This document shows, in pieces, positions 1 through 6,898 of a stretch of 7,184 nucleotides of DNA. A model generated the notes under the pieces. That model did not search any database. It saw nothing but the letters and a program-made list of their open reading frames with translations, and was not told where the DNA came from. The stretch spans positions 1-7,184 of the forward strand of contig BNXR01000094.1 in the NCBI GenBank assembly GCA_025999735.1, given 5' to 3'. Position numbers and translations under genes: made by a program. Position 1 is the stretch's first letter; each line of letters begins with the position of its first letter. This DNA comes from Bacteroidia bacterium (lineage in GTDB: Bacteria > Bacteroidota > Bacteroidia > Bacteroidales > Marinifilaceae).

Positions 1-1160
1 TCCGTTTCATCATCATAGACTGATAGGGCGTAATAGTTTGTGATGTCGGGTTGAATGTCAATGTACGTGCGCTCTGTGGGGGATTTGCTTTCGTAGATTT
101 TGTCTTTTGTGCCGGTAGGTTTGTTTGAGCGGTAGAGGCGAAAGCCGGTGATTGATTCGTTCATGTCGTTCGGGTACTCCCATATTAGGCGTACTTTCTT
201 GTTGTCAAGTACTTCCTTGTTTGTAATCACCGGTGCGGAAACGATGGGAATGTGTCCGTGTCCTACGATGGAATCACTCGGCGGTCCTAATTCACCGAAC
301 GCACTCACTCCCCTTACGCGATAATACCACGTAGAGCGGTTGTCGGGTAGTGAGTCAGAGCGGTAGGCGTAGTCGGGTCTCACGTCTTCATCGGCGACCT
401 GCACGGTGGCGTTGTCGTCTATGGGGTTGTACTTTTTCCCGTCTTGCGATTTCTCTACAATATAACTGTTATAGATGTGGTTTAGGTATTGGATGTTCCA
501 CGATAGTTGCACTTTTTGACCTTCCCAATGGGCGGAAAAGTCTATCGGTTTGGGTAAGGTTTGGTATTCGGATAAGCCGGTAAAGGCTACAGCCGTGTCA
601 ATCGGGATGCTGTCGGGTGCCGGAATATAGATTTTGTACAAGTATTTTTCATCGTTTTTTGCGGTTTTATCCACAGCGAACAAGCCCGATAAACGCGCTA
701 CCACTACGGATTGGTCGGCAGCGAAGAGAGCCATCGAAAAGCGGTTTTGTTCTTCCTGGTGCTTTTGGGCGATAACAGAGGGCATCATAAGCGGTGGTGT
801 CACCGATTCACCGAAGATACATTCTGCTGCAATGTTTACATATTTGTTGTCTTCGTATCGTTCCCATTCTGCAATGGTAGCGGGCTTTAAAGGGGCAGGT
901 GTAAGCAGTTGGTAAATTCTGTCTTCGGGTAGTTTGTCTTTGCGTAGCAGGGTGTAACGTTCTACCACATAGCCGTATTGGTTGCCTAAATCCCATGTTT
1001 GTTTGTCCGTTGGTGCCCAACGCAATAGGATAGAATCTCGCTGACAGGGGCGACAGAGAAGCATTACGCCGCCGTCCGCATTGTTCTGCCCGTTTGCGGT
1101 CAGACTTGCACACAGCACGAGTAGCGTTAATAATAGTTTGTATGTTTTCGTTTGCTTCAT
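1..1160 (-). CDS. Secreted fibronectin type III domain protein (3' part outside window)
   Basis: An open frame of 386 codons starts at the ATG at 1160-1158 and runs off the window edge without a stop. The frame reads consistently when translated from both ends. It begins with a Sec signal peptide: MKQTK, a hydrophobic core of Leu/Val/Ala around residues 8-20, and probable cleavage near the ANGQ at 22-25. A Cys pair (CRPC) follows near residue 36. At least two fibronectin III-like beta-sandwich domains can be seen, about 203-292 (PKPIDFSAHW, VQLSW, YIVEKS, WYYRVRGVSAFG) and about 299-386 (VRLIWEYP, GFRLYRS, YYALSVYDD). The product is therefore periplasmic, surface or secreted, probably for binding or scaffolding. 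No catalytic motif is visible in this part. The first 20 codons and a few bases before them match the start of the giant toxin gene, so the two are likely co-evolved members of one locus. A type IX sorting domain, if present, would lie outside the window. Confidence 0.87.
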   Translation of the reverse strand, partial: MKQTKTYKLLLTLLVLCASLTANGQNNADGGVMLLCRPCQRDSILLRWAPTDKQTWDLGNQYGYVVERYTLLRKDKLPEDRIYQLLTPAPLKPATIAEWERYEDNKYVNIAAECIFGESVTPPLMMPSVIAQKHQEEQNRFSMALFAADQSVVVARLSGLFAVDKTAKNDEKYLYKIYIPAPDSIPIDTAVAFTGLSEYQTLPKPIDFSAHWEGQKVQLSWNIQYLNHIYNSYIVEKSQDGKKYNPIDDNATVQVADEDVRPDYAYRSDSLPDNRSTWYYRVRGVSAFGELGPPSDSIVGHGHIPIVSAPVITNKEVLDNKKVRLIWEYPNDMNESITGFRLYRSNKPTGTKDKIYESKSPTERTYIDIQPDITNYYALSVYDDET

Positions 1161-1168
1161 CTATTACT
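1102..1168 (-). repeat. Duplicated gene-start segment, copy 1
   Basis: The last bases of the leader and about the first 20 codons of the FnIII gene match 6648-6714 at the giant gene start. In the first 59 coding bases I count 6 differences, mostly at third positions. The following codons diverge quickly. It encodes the shared MKQTKTYKL signal peptide. Confidence 0.85.
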
Positions 1169-1172
1169 TTTT

Positions 1173-1267
1173 TGTCTGAACGGTTAATTATTTTTTTCAG
1201 GTGCTATTTTCGCGAACGGTGTCTGAACCATGATTTTAATAAGATTTACAAGATTTGCAAGATAAAA
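1173..1267. repeat. Intergenic short repeats upstream of the FnIII gene
   Basis: TGTCTGAAC occurs twice on the plus strand, at 1173-1181 and 1220-1228. A 9-base unit AAGATTT(A/G)C is repeated in tandem at 1241-1258, with a degenerate third copy to 1267. Read on the minus strand this gives an AAATCTTGTAAATCTT...GGTTCAGACA pattern, which from memory resembles short interspersed intergenic sequences common in Bacteroidota genomes. No -33/-7 Bacteroidota promoter could be placed convincingly here. Confidence 0.5.
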
Positions 1268-1340
1268 TGCTACAAATAATCCCATTATCTTTTTTTTATC
1301 ATAATGAGCACTTAATCAACTTAATGCACCCATACAGAAA

Positions 1341-1355
1341 CGGCTTGCAAAGCCG
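1341..1355 (-). terminator. Possible hairpin terminator after the membrane protein gene
   Basis: CGGCTT-GCA-AAGCCG forms a perfect 6-bp stem with a 3-base loop. It begins 13 bases beyond the stop codon of the membrane protein gene in the direction of transcription. On the minus strand it is followed by TTTCTGT, which is only a weak U-tract. The position is right for the end of the toxin-immunity transcription unit, but the stem is short. Confidence 0.4.
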
Positions 1356-1368
1356 CGTCAGTGGGGTA

Positions 1369-1800
1369 TTATTCATATTTTCTAATCATTTTTTTTAATA
1401 TTGTATCATAAAATTTAGCAATAAAAAAATTCAATAACAACAAAAAAACATTAAAAAGCATCCCTTTTTGACTGAAAAAAAAATCCTCACCACCTTCTCG
1501 TAGCTCTATATAATAAATACCTTGTATTGAAGTTAGCCAAAACGCATAAAATTTTATTTTATCATTTACGTTAACTACATTAAGAAAAAATTGAACTAGC
1601 ATATTTATACCCAAACCAACTAAATGAAACAAACATAATACTAACCACAACATGGCAGAATATTTATTGGTATTTCCTTCAATTTTATCCCATATTTTTA
1701 TCATTATCAAAAATAAAATTGCGAATAAAAAAAATGATGATATTGAAAATATTATGTCAACCACCCCTTTGATTAGAAAATTCTTCATTCCCTTTTTCAT
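1369..1800 (-). CDS. Small four-helix integral membrane protein, candidate immunity protein of a displaced toxin
   Basis: The 143-residue product is very hydrophobic. Membrane segments can be placed at about 11-37 (IIFSISSFFLFAILFLIMI), 48-73 (rich in Leu/Val/Phe), 83-99 and 112-134 (FNVFLLLLNFFIA). A Lys-rich N-terminus and a Lys/Arg-rich C-terminus (KKMIRKYE) suggest both ends face the cytoplasm. There is no lipobox and no motif that names a family. The chosen ATG is preceded by AACAAAAAA, an AT-rich leader usual for Bacteroidota. A second ATG (residue 5, MKNF) is an alternative. The gene lies 12 bases after the stop of a truncated, toxin-tip-like frame, in a block of very low GC. Small multi-pass proteins in this position of polymorphic toxin loci are often immunity proteins against envelope-acting toxins. 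That role is an inference from position, and it could also be an unrelated small membrane protein. Confidence 0.72.
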   Translation of the reverse strand: MKKGMKNFLIKGVVDIIFSISSFFLFAILFLIMIKIWDKIEGNTNKYSAMLWLVLCLFHLVGLGINMLVQFFLNVVNVNDKIKFYAFWLTSIQGIYYIELREGGEDFFFSQKGMLFNVFLLLLNFFIAKFYDTILKKMIRKYE

Positions 1801-1812
1801 TTTTTTGTTAGA

Positions 1813-1947
1813 TTAAATTCCCAATATTGTACCTTCTGGAACTTCAACAATTGCAATTTTAGTGGGACGATATTCTAAAGCCAAATTTTCTACTATTTCA
1901 TCTACACTTTTATATGCTCGCAAATCTTCTATTCTGAATACCCAACT
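1813..1947 (-). pseudogene. Orphan fragment of a polymorphic-toxin C-terminal tip (or frameshifted tail of the gene before it)
   Basis: A 44-codon open stretch with no ATG runs from just after an in-frame TGA (1950-1948) to a TAA at 1815-1813. Its translation begins SWVFRIEDL, continues with DEIVENLALEY and ends IAIVEVPEGTILGI. It looks like real protein: charged helix-like and strand-like segments, no low complexity. It lies in a different frame from the immunity gene, whose stop is at 1931-1929, and the two abut with almost no gap. Only 12 bases separate it from the membrane protein gene. The simplest reading is a leftover 3' end of an older toxin tip followed by its own immunity gene, after a newer tip and immunity pair was inserted. 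The alternative is that a one-base shift near 1930-1947 split a longer immunity protein of about 150 residues. Confidence 0.55.
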
Positions 1948-2258
1948 TCATCTAAAAATCGTTTTAATACACTTAATTGATATAAAATATTTTCATCTGT
2001 TGTTTTCGTCTTACCTACGATGCTTCTATCATATTGCCAAAGAGGATATTTAGAATTATCAATACTGATATCTATTGTAAACCCTATATCTCCATCTACC
2101 TCTATTTTTACATATTGATATTCTAATATAATGTGCCAATAGGGGCTATACATATATTTGTATGATACTGAAAAGTTTGAAAAATTTGTAGAAAAAAATT
2201 TTTCTACAATATTACAATTATTTTCTGCATAATTATTTGTTACCATATTATTTTCCAT
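1929..2258 (-). CDS. Candidate immunity protein for the adjacent toxin tip
   Basis: The 109-residue product is soluble, with no signal peptide or membrane segment. After an Asn-rich start (MENN, MVTNN) it alternates aromatic/beta-branched stretches that look like beta strands (WHIILEYQYVKIEVDG, IGFTIDISID). These are followed by YPLWQYDRS, a TTDEN turn and a probable C-terminal helix (ILYQLSVLKRFLDEV). This small mixed beta sheet plus helix is a usual form for cytoplasmic immunity proteins. The first ATG overlaps the toxin gene's 3' end by 19 bases. A second ATG at residue 5 would overlap by 7. Either fits translational coupling, which keeps antidote supply tied to toxin synthesis. It is very AT-rich, like the toxin tip, so tip and immunity gene probably moved together. 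I do not recognise the family with certainty. The immunity role rests on position, size and composition. Confidence 0.78.
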   Translation of the reverse strand: MENNMVTNNYAENNCNIVEKFFSTNFSNFSVSYKYMYSPYWHIILEYQYVKIEVDGDIGFTIDISIDNSKYPLWQYDRSIVGKTKTTDENILYQLSVLKRFLDEVGYSE

Positions 2259-5200
2259 AAATCACCTTCTTTAACAAAATCTTTTGCTCCTAAATCAATT
2301 AAATATTTAATTTCCCTTGCAAAAAACTTATCATCCTTAGGCAAAAAAGGATCATGAGAACACCAAAATTCGCTATTCTTTAATTTTTGTTCATCAATGA
2401 AATGTTTATTTATTTTCCACATTTCATCTTCATTCTTATTTACAAGATTAAAAACCTCATCCCATTTATCACCCATGGTAAAATGCGTATATTCTTTTCC
2501 TGCTTTAGCGACATAAGAGGTCGGTGCACCACCATCCCACATTCCCAACATTACTTTCTTCGCATCAGGATTTTTTGTTGCAAGTTTAACATAGTCATCT
2601 ATTTGTTTTGCTGTAAATGAAATAGCATTGCGTTTTTCAACAATTTTACCCATTTTTTTAGCCAAATCATCTGCCATGGTTGGCAGTTTGGCTATAAATG
2701 TGCCCGAAGCAAAAATAGTAGCAACACTTCTCACCGTTCCCTTTGTCAGTAAGTGTCCCCTCCTTCCCCCATCAGTTTGACTATCAGTGGCTTCCTGCCA
2801 CTCTTCGGTAGTATTTCCTGAGACCTCGTCCAAAATGATTTCCCCCAATATCGGGAACAATTGTGTCGGATTGTCTTTGACTTGGTCTTTGATTTTAACT
2901 AAACCGGTATAGGCTTCCGTGCGGGCTTGCTTATCTACAACCAAATCATAAACCATCATCACCGGTTGAGTAATGTCTGTCAAGGTCTTAACTACTGCCT
3001 CTACTGTTCCGGTAACTAATCCCGGCGCATGAATAATCGCTTCTTGTTCGGTGCTATTGAGGTAAGTTTTTTCCTCTATTTCTCCTGTTTTGAGCAACGT
3101 AGTGGTCAAACCGACACCTTCGGAAATAATTTTAATAAAGGTCGAATTGTTTCCCCCTATTTCTATTTTGCCCCCATCGGCAAACGTTTCGGCATCATTA
3201 ACAAAACGAGGGGCTTGAGCCTTAAAATCAGTTACCGTATTTTCTACTAAAAAGTTGTTGGACTTTTCTTTTATGTGCTTTGCCAAAGCCGGTAAACTTT
3301 TTTGCTCCCCATTATTCAAAGGCAGATTATCTCTAAAGCCAAAAGATTTTATTTGAACAATACCGTTATCATTTACAAAATAGCGTATTCTTGTGTCTAT
3401 ATTTGTTTCTGACCAGTTACCGGTATTTATATCTTCATCCGATAGTCCAACTAATTGGATTTTATCGTTGACTAAAGCATAATTATTTCCGTTGTGCGAA
3501 AATTCATTTTGCTGAGTGGAACGAGCATCTGACTGTAATTGCTTTAAAATTTCGCTAATGTAAATAGTATTGCTGCTTTTACAATGGAGCAAATCTTTTT
3601 TATAGGTAGCCAAAAAGACAGAATCCTTTTTAGCATTTGCTAAAGATGTAAATGCCGTATAGTCTTCTTTTGCCTCACAGTATGCTAATTGACCATTTTC
3701 AATATACAATATCCATTCTTTGTTTTCATTTTGGAGTAAAGATGCAATTGCATTTATGGTTTCCTTCGTCTCCTCGCTTCCAACAGAAATGTCAAAAGAT
3801 ACATTTTCATTTTCGTATTTCCCTATCAAATATTCAATGTTAGTCGTTTGTATCGTCTCATTTGTTTCCTTGGCTAAAGGGAGTTCCGTTGATGTGCTAA
3901 CTTGCTTGTTGTTTGTAACATCAACTTGTTTGCGGACAAAAGCACATCCATTATTCCCGACAATTTTTAAAGTTTCTATTATCTGTGACAGAGTTGCAGT
4001 ACTTTTCTTTCCTGACATTTCCGCATCTTCTTCATCCTGCAAGAAGCTGAACAGCAGGTTTTTCGGGTTGTTAATCAGTTTCCACTGATGTTTCCACAGT
4101 TGAGTACCACCGGTGTAGTCTAACAGGTTATCGGTAGTTCCTTGTGCAGATATAAATTTCTTGTTGTCAAATGTATGGGCCAAGTTAAAAGCACCGTGCG
4201 CCAATTCGTGCGCTACGGTGACGGCATCGGTGTTGTCGTAAATGAAGCCGCTCTGATGCTGCATCGGCATGTATCCCTTTGTGCTGCCGTCTTTTCCCTG
4301 CACATTGTTCACAAAGAACAGATACAGAGCATCTTTATCCATGCTTCCAAACGCCTTTATGATTTTCTTTTGGTCGGTATTATACACCGAAATGGCATTG
4401 CTTCCACCGTGAGTCATTTTTCCGTTGGGGAATACTACGTTATTCAATGCTTTGCCCTTATTGACCGTCCACTTGACAATGGCAGGGGCGTATATTTTGT
4501 CTAATTCTTGCTTTAAGGTCGTTTCATTCGGCAGCGTTGCACCGTTTACACTCACTAAATAGACGGTCTTTTTATTTTCGTCAAAACTTAGTACCGTTAG
4601 TTTTCCAGCTACTACTTCTTTCTCGCCGTCTTTACTGTAAGCATACAAGGCTATTTCTTCACCGTTCGTCCCACCTCGTACAATCAAGTCGTTACCGCTA
4701 CTCATCGGCGATACGCCCAGTTCAGTGCGGAAACTCACGTTTTTCGTCGTTCGCGCCTGCACTTTGTCCGTCTTGTAGCTTTCAATGCTCTTAAAAGCCG
4801 GTCTGTAACCCGGTTTCAGTTCGGGATACTCATTTTGTATGGCTACTTTCGTTTCTGTGTAGCTGTCAAAGCCATACTGTTGACCTTCTGCTGCTGTGAA
4901 GGTGACGGATGGGTCGGCGGTGGATTCTTTTTCTTCGTTGTGGTTGTTCATTAGGCGGGAGTCGCCACCGGTGGCTGCAAATTCCTCTCTGCCCATCATC
5001 TTTCCATCATCAGTGACCACATATTCCTCGCCGTCAGAGCCTTTTACGAGCGTTGCCCGCATCTTTGCTGTTGATTGTGACACGGTTTCCGTTAATGTGC
5101 CGTCAGTACTCCGTGTTATGAGGACTATTTGGTTGTCTTTGTTGATATATGCACCTTCCAAAGGAGCACCTATTTTTATTGAATCCCTGATTTTGGTGTT

Positions 5201-6706
5201 GGTACTGATGGCGGCGATGGCATCCGCCAAATCGTCAACATATTTCTCTGTAGCGTCCACATCTACTAAGAGTGTTGGGTCATATACACTCTCATATTTC
5301 CCCATCACTTTTTGGTTGTCGGTGTTCACCCGTAAATCCCAGTACTCACACAGTATTTTAATTCGCCATATTTCTATCCATACCAGCAACAAACCTTTAT
5401 AGCTGCCATCGGGCTGTAAGTTCACCGATTTCAGGATAAAGCGCGTTTTGCCCGACGGAGTGTGAATGGTGTCGCCGGGTTTCAAGTCCTGTCTTAATTC
5501 CCAGTTCGTCACCTTAGGCTCTGGTACCGGGTTTTCACACGCACAATTAGGACAATCTTCTGCTATTGGTTTCGGTACAGGTATAGTGACTGATAGCCAA
5601 TTAGTAAAAGGGCTTGCATTTTCAGCATTGCCGTTGCAAATGGATTGTATCCGCATCCGATAGGTCTTTCCCTCGGCAAAATTTAAAGTCGCCTGACTGT
5701 TAAAGGTTTGCTCTTTTCTTGTCCAATCGGAGCCGGGGTTATCCATTTCCACATTGAAAGAAGTGTGATTTGCAGCGGGCTCCCACTTAAAGGTGGCTTG
5801 TTTGCCTACTCTTTTCACTGTAAAGTTGGTGACACTGTCGCATTTGCATTGATAGGTGAATGTGCGTACTTCGCTGTGACCGTCTTGTGCGTAAGGAAGC
5901 ATTCCCGCAATGTCGGATGCCGTCACCCGCCACGCATAGTTCATGCCCGGCTCCAAGAACATTTCCGTCGGATGGACGATTAAGGTACTGTTCATCTGCG
6001 TAGCCGTGTATTTGGCAGGCATGGATTGTACGATTACATTCGGGTTGATGCCGGGAATACGCAGTTCCCAAAGTTCAAATTTGTACTGTGCCCCTCCGTT
6101 AGGTACTCCTACAATAGTGGGTATCCATGAGAAAGTGAGAGCCGCTCCCTGAATTTGTCCCAGTTCGGCTTTGTCTTCGGGTGATTTCAGCGTGGGTGGT
6201 TTTCCAATGGCAATCCATGCCATCGCCTTGCCGGGATTGCCTACCGGACGACCGGTGATAAAGTGTCGCAGTTCTACCGAAAAGCGATAAAAGCCTTCGG
6301 GTAACTGTCCCGTTCGGCGGTAGTCTTCTTTGCTGTAACCCTTGAAGTTTAGGTTGTTAATGTCAAAATAGGGTGCTAAATCACGTCCAAAAAGCAGGTG
6401 CGTCATTCCACCGCTCAGGTAGAGCGCATTCACGAGGATGTTTGGTGCGGTCTCTATGGTCACGCCGGTAGCCGTTTCCATTTTGATATGCAGTCGTACC
6501 GGCATGTTCACTATGCGCATATCGTTCACCATAATAGTGGTCACCAATTGCTGCGATGCCGGTTTTGCATAATCCGATAGCACAAGCGAATAAGGCGGAG
6601 TGAGTGAGACTGCCACCGTGACACTATTGCCCTGCCCAAAAGTGCTTAGACTTGCACACAGCAAGAGCAGTGTCAATATTAGTTTATATGTTTTCGTTTG
6701 CTTCAT
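2240..6706 (-). CDS. Giant secreted polymorphic toxin: TANFOR-like/FnIII N-terminus, zinc metallopeptidase domain, variable C-terminal toxin tip
   Basis: 1488 residues, starting at an ATG that opens a clear Sec signal peptide (MKQTKTYK, Leu-rich core, probable cleavage near FGQ at 23-25). Order: 27-165, a strand-rich region resembling TANFOR domains (PPYSLVLSDY, FGRDLAPYFDINNL, LPEGFYRFSVEL); FnIII-like domains at about 168-285 and 290-378; Cys385/388/390 (CPNCAC) in a Pro-rich hinge; about 400-650, unassigned; 655-880, a metallopeptidase with H833, E834, H837 (HELAH) and a further His844, then TTDNLLDY at 857-864. Next come a charged linker (about 880-1225) and a Gly/Thr/Ala/hydrophobic pre-toxin segment (about 1228-1345). 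The tip, 1361-1488, carries Y1406-x-H1408, W1415, MWKIN 1429-1433, SHDP 1450-1453 and E1465. The N-terminal part is near 45% GC, but the tip falls below 30% in places. No type IX sorting domain ends the protein. The peptidase may free the tip by cleavage. The tip's activity is unknown to me. The toxin role is inferred from architecture and the overlapping small gene. Confidence 0.85.
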   Translation of the reverse strand: MKQTKTYKLILTLLLLCASLSTFGQGNSVTVAVSLTPPYSLVLSDYAKPASQQLVTTIMVNDMRIVNMPVRLHIKMETATGVTIETAPNILVNALYLSGGMTHLLFGRDLAPYFDINNLNFKGYSKEDYRRTGQLPEGFYRFSVELRHFITGRPVGNPGKAMAWIAIGKPPTLKSPEDKAELGQIQGAALTFSWIPTIVGVPNGGAQYKFELWELRIPGINPNVIVQSMPAKYTATQMNSTLIVHPTEMFLEPGMNYAWRVTASDIAGMLPYAQDGHSEVRTFTYQCKCDSVTNFTVKRVGKQATFKWEPAANHTSFNVEMDNPGSDWTRKEQTFNSQATLNFAEGKTYRMRIQSICNGNAENASPFTNWLSVTIPVPKPIAEDCPNCACENPVPEPKVTNWELRQDLKPGDTIHTPSGKTRFILKSVNLQPDGSYKGLLLVWIEIWRIKILCEYWDLRVNTDNQKVMGKYESVYDPTLLVDVDATEKYVDDLADAIAAISTNTKIRDSIKIGAPLEGAYINKDNQIVLITRSTDGTLTETVSQSTAKMRATLVKGSDGEEYVVTDDGKMMGREEFAATGGDSRLMNNHNEEKESTADPSVTFTAAEGQQYGFDSYTETKVAIQNEYPELKPGYRPAFKSIESYKTDKVQARTTKNVSFRTELGVSPMSSGNDLIVRGGTNGEEIALYAYSKDGEKEVVAGKLTVLSFDENKKTVYLVSVNGATLPNETTLKQELDKIYAPAIVKWTVNKGKALNNVVFPNGKMTHGGSNAISVYNTDQKKIIKAFGSMDKDALYLFFVNNVQGKDGSTKGYMPMQHQSGFIYDNTDAVTVAHELAHGAFNLAHTFDNKKFISAQGTTDNLLDYTGGTQLWKHQWKLINNPKNLLFSFLQDEEDAEMSGKKSTATLSQIIETLKIVGNNGCAFVRKQVDVTNNKQVSTSTELPLAKETNETIQTTNIEYLIGKYENENVSFDISVGSEETKETINAIASLLQNENKEWILYIENGQLAYCEAKEDYTAFTSLANAKKDSVFLATYKKDLLHCKSSNTIYISEILKQLQSDARSTQQNEFSHNGNNYALVNDKIQLVGLSDEDINTGNWSETNIDTRIRYFVNDNGIVQIKSFGFRDNLPLNNGEQKSLPALAKHIKEKSNNFLVENTVTDFKAQAPRFVNDAETFADGGKIEIGGNNSTFIKIISEGVGLTTTLLKTGEIEEKTYLNSTEQEAIIHAPGLVTGTVEAVVKTLTDITQPVMMVYDLVVDKQARTEAYTGLVKIKDQVKDNPTQLFPILGEIILDEVSGNTTEEWQEATDSQTDGGRRGHLLTKGTVRSVATIFASGTFIAKLPTMADDLAKKMGKIVEKRNAISFTAKQIDDYVKLATKNPDAKKVMLGMWDGGAPTSYVAKAGKEYTHFTMGDKWDEVFNLVNKNEDEMWKINKHFIDEQKLKNSEFWCSHDPFLPKDDKFFAREIKYLIDLGAKDFVKEGDLWKIIW

Positions 6707-6714
6707 CCATTACT
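6648..6714 (-). repeat. Duplicated gene-start segment, copy 2
   Basis: This is the partner of 1102-1168. It covers AGTAATGG before the ATG and the signal-peptide codons of the giant gene. Conservation at silent positions is high, which points to a recent duplication or gene conversion and not only to selection on the signal peptide. Confidence 0.85.
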
Positions 6715-6723
6715 ATCTTTATT

Positions 6724-6775
6724 AATGTAGAAATTTAGAAATGTAGGAATGTAGGAATTAATTAATTTCTACATT
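6724..6775. repeat. Inverted repeat in the giant gene's leader
   Basis: AATGTAGAAATT (6724-6735) and AATTTCTACATT (6764-6775) are exact reverse complements over 12 bases with a 28-base spacer. The spacer holds a tandem AATGTAGG duplication (6740-6755). It could fold in the 5' leader of the toxin mRNA, but all of it is AT-rich. A regulatory role is not shown. Confidence 0.6.
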
Positions 6776-6826
6776 TTTCAATTTCTCATTTGCCCAGAGG
6801 GCTAATTCCTTGCTCCCCGTCCGTCA

Positions 6827-6845
6827 TTGCGGGCTTGACCCGCAA
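6827..6845. repeat. GC-rich hairpin of an interspersed-repeat type
   Basis: TTGCGGG-CTTGA-CCCGCAA makes a perfect 7-bp stem with a 5-base loop, inside a CGTCATTGCGGGCTTGAC context. From memory, GTCATTGCGGGC-type sequences recur between genes in several bacterial genomes, including Bacteroidota. It lies downstream of the OmpA stop and could slow or end transcription, but no U-tract follows on the minus strand. Confidence 0.6.
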
Positions 6846-6850
6846 CCTCC

Positions 6851-6898
6851 TTTCTCAATTTCTCAATTTCTCAATTTCTTAATTTCTACATTTTTCAA
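6851..6898. repeat. 8-base tandem repeat TTTCTCAA, about six copies
   Basis: Three exact TTTCTCAA units start at 6851. Three degenerate ones follow (TTTCTTAA, TTTCTACA, TTTTTCAA), the last reaching the OmpA stop codon. On the minus strand this reads as TTGAGAAA units just after the OmpA gene. Such arrays can change copy number by slippage. Confidence 0.75.

Noticed and set aside
350..1113. Several open frames of 77-101 codons on both strands (350-583, 634-915, 808-1113 minus)
   Set aside because: They are shadows of the minus-strand FnIII gene at 1160-1, whose frame has coherent domains and a signal peptide. Their own translations are Arg/Ser/Cys-rich and show no domain.
1270..1310. T8 homopolymer and CATTAT/ATAATG inverted repeat as a phase-variation switch or terminator
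   Set aside because: It is outside any coding frame, the stem is short and pure AT, and nothing links it to expression.
2240..2640. Naming the toxin tip as a TNT, HNH, deaminase or ADP-ribosyltransferase enzyme
   Set aside because: None of the defining motifs of those families is clear. SHDP and the spaced aromatics are suggestive only, so no activity is assigned.
3029..6580. Plus-strand frames inside the giant gene (for example 3720-4088, 4142-4504, 4896-5402)
   Set aside because: They lie opposite a continuous 1488-codon gene with recognisable domains and read as antisense low-information sequence without leaders or motifs.
6707..6800. Bacteroidota -33/-7 promoter for the toxin gene
   Set aside because: A TACATTTC resembling TAnnTTTG exists, but no TTG box sits at the right distance, and the AT-rich repeats make chance matches likely.
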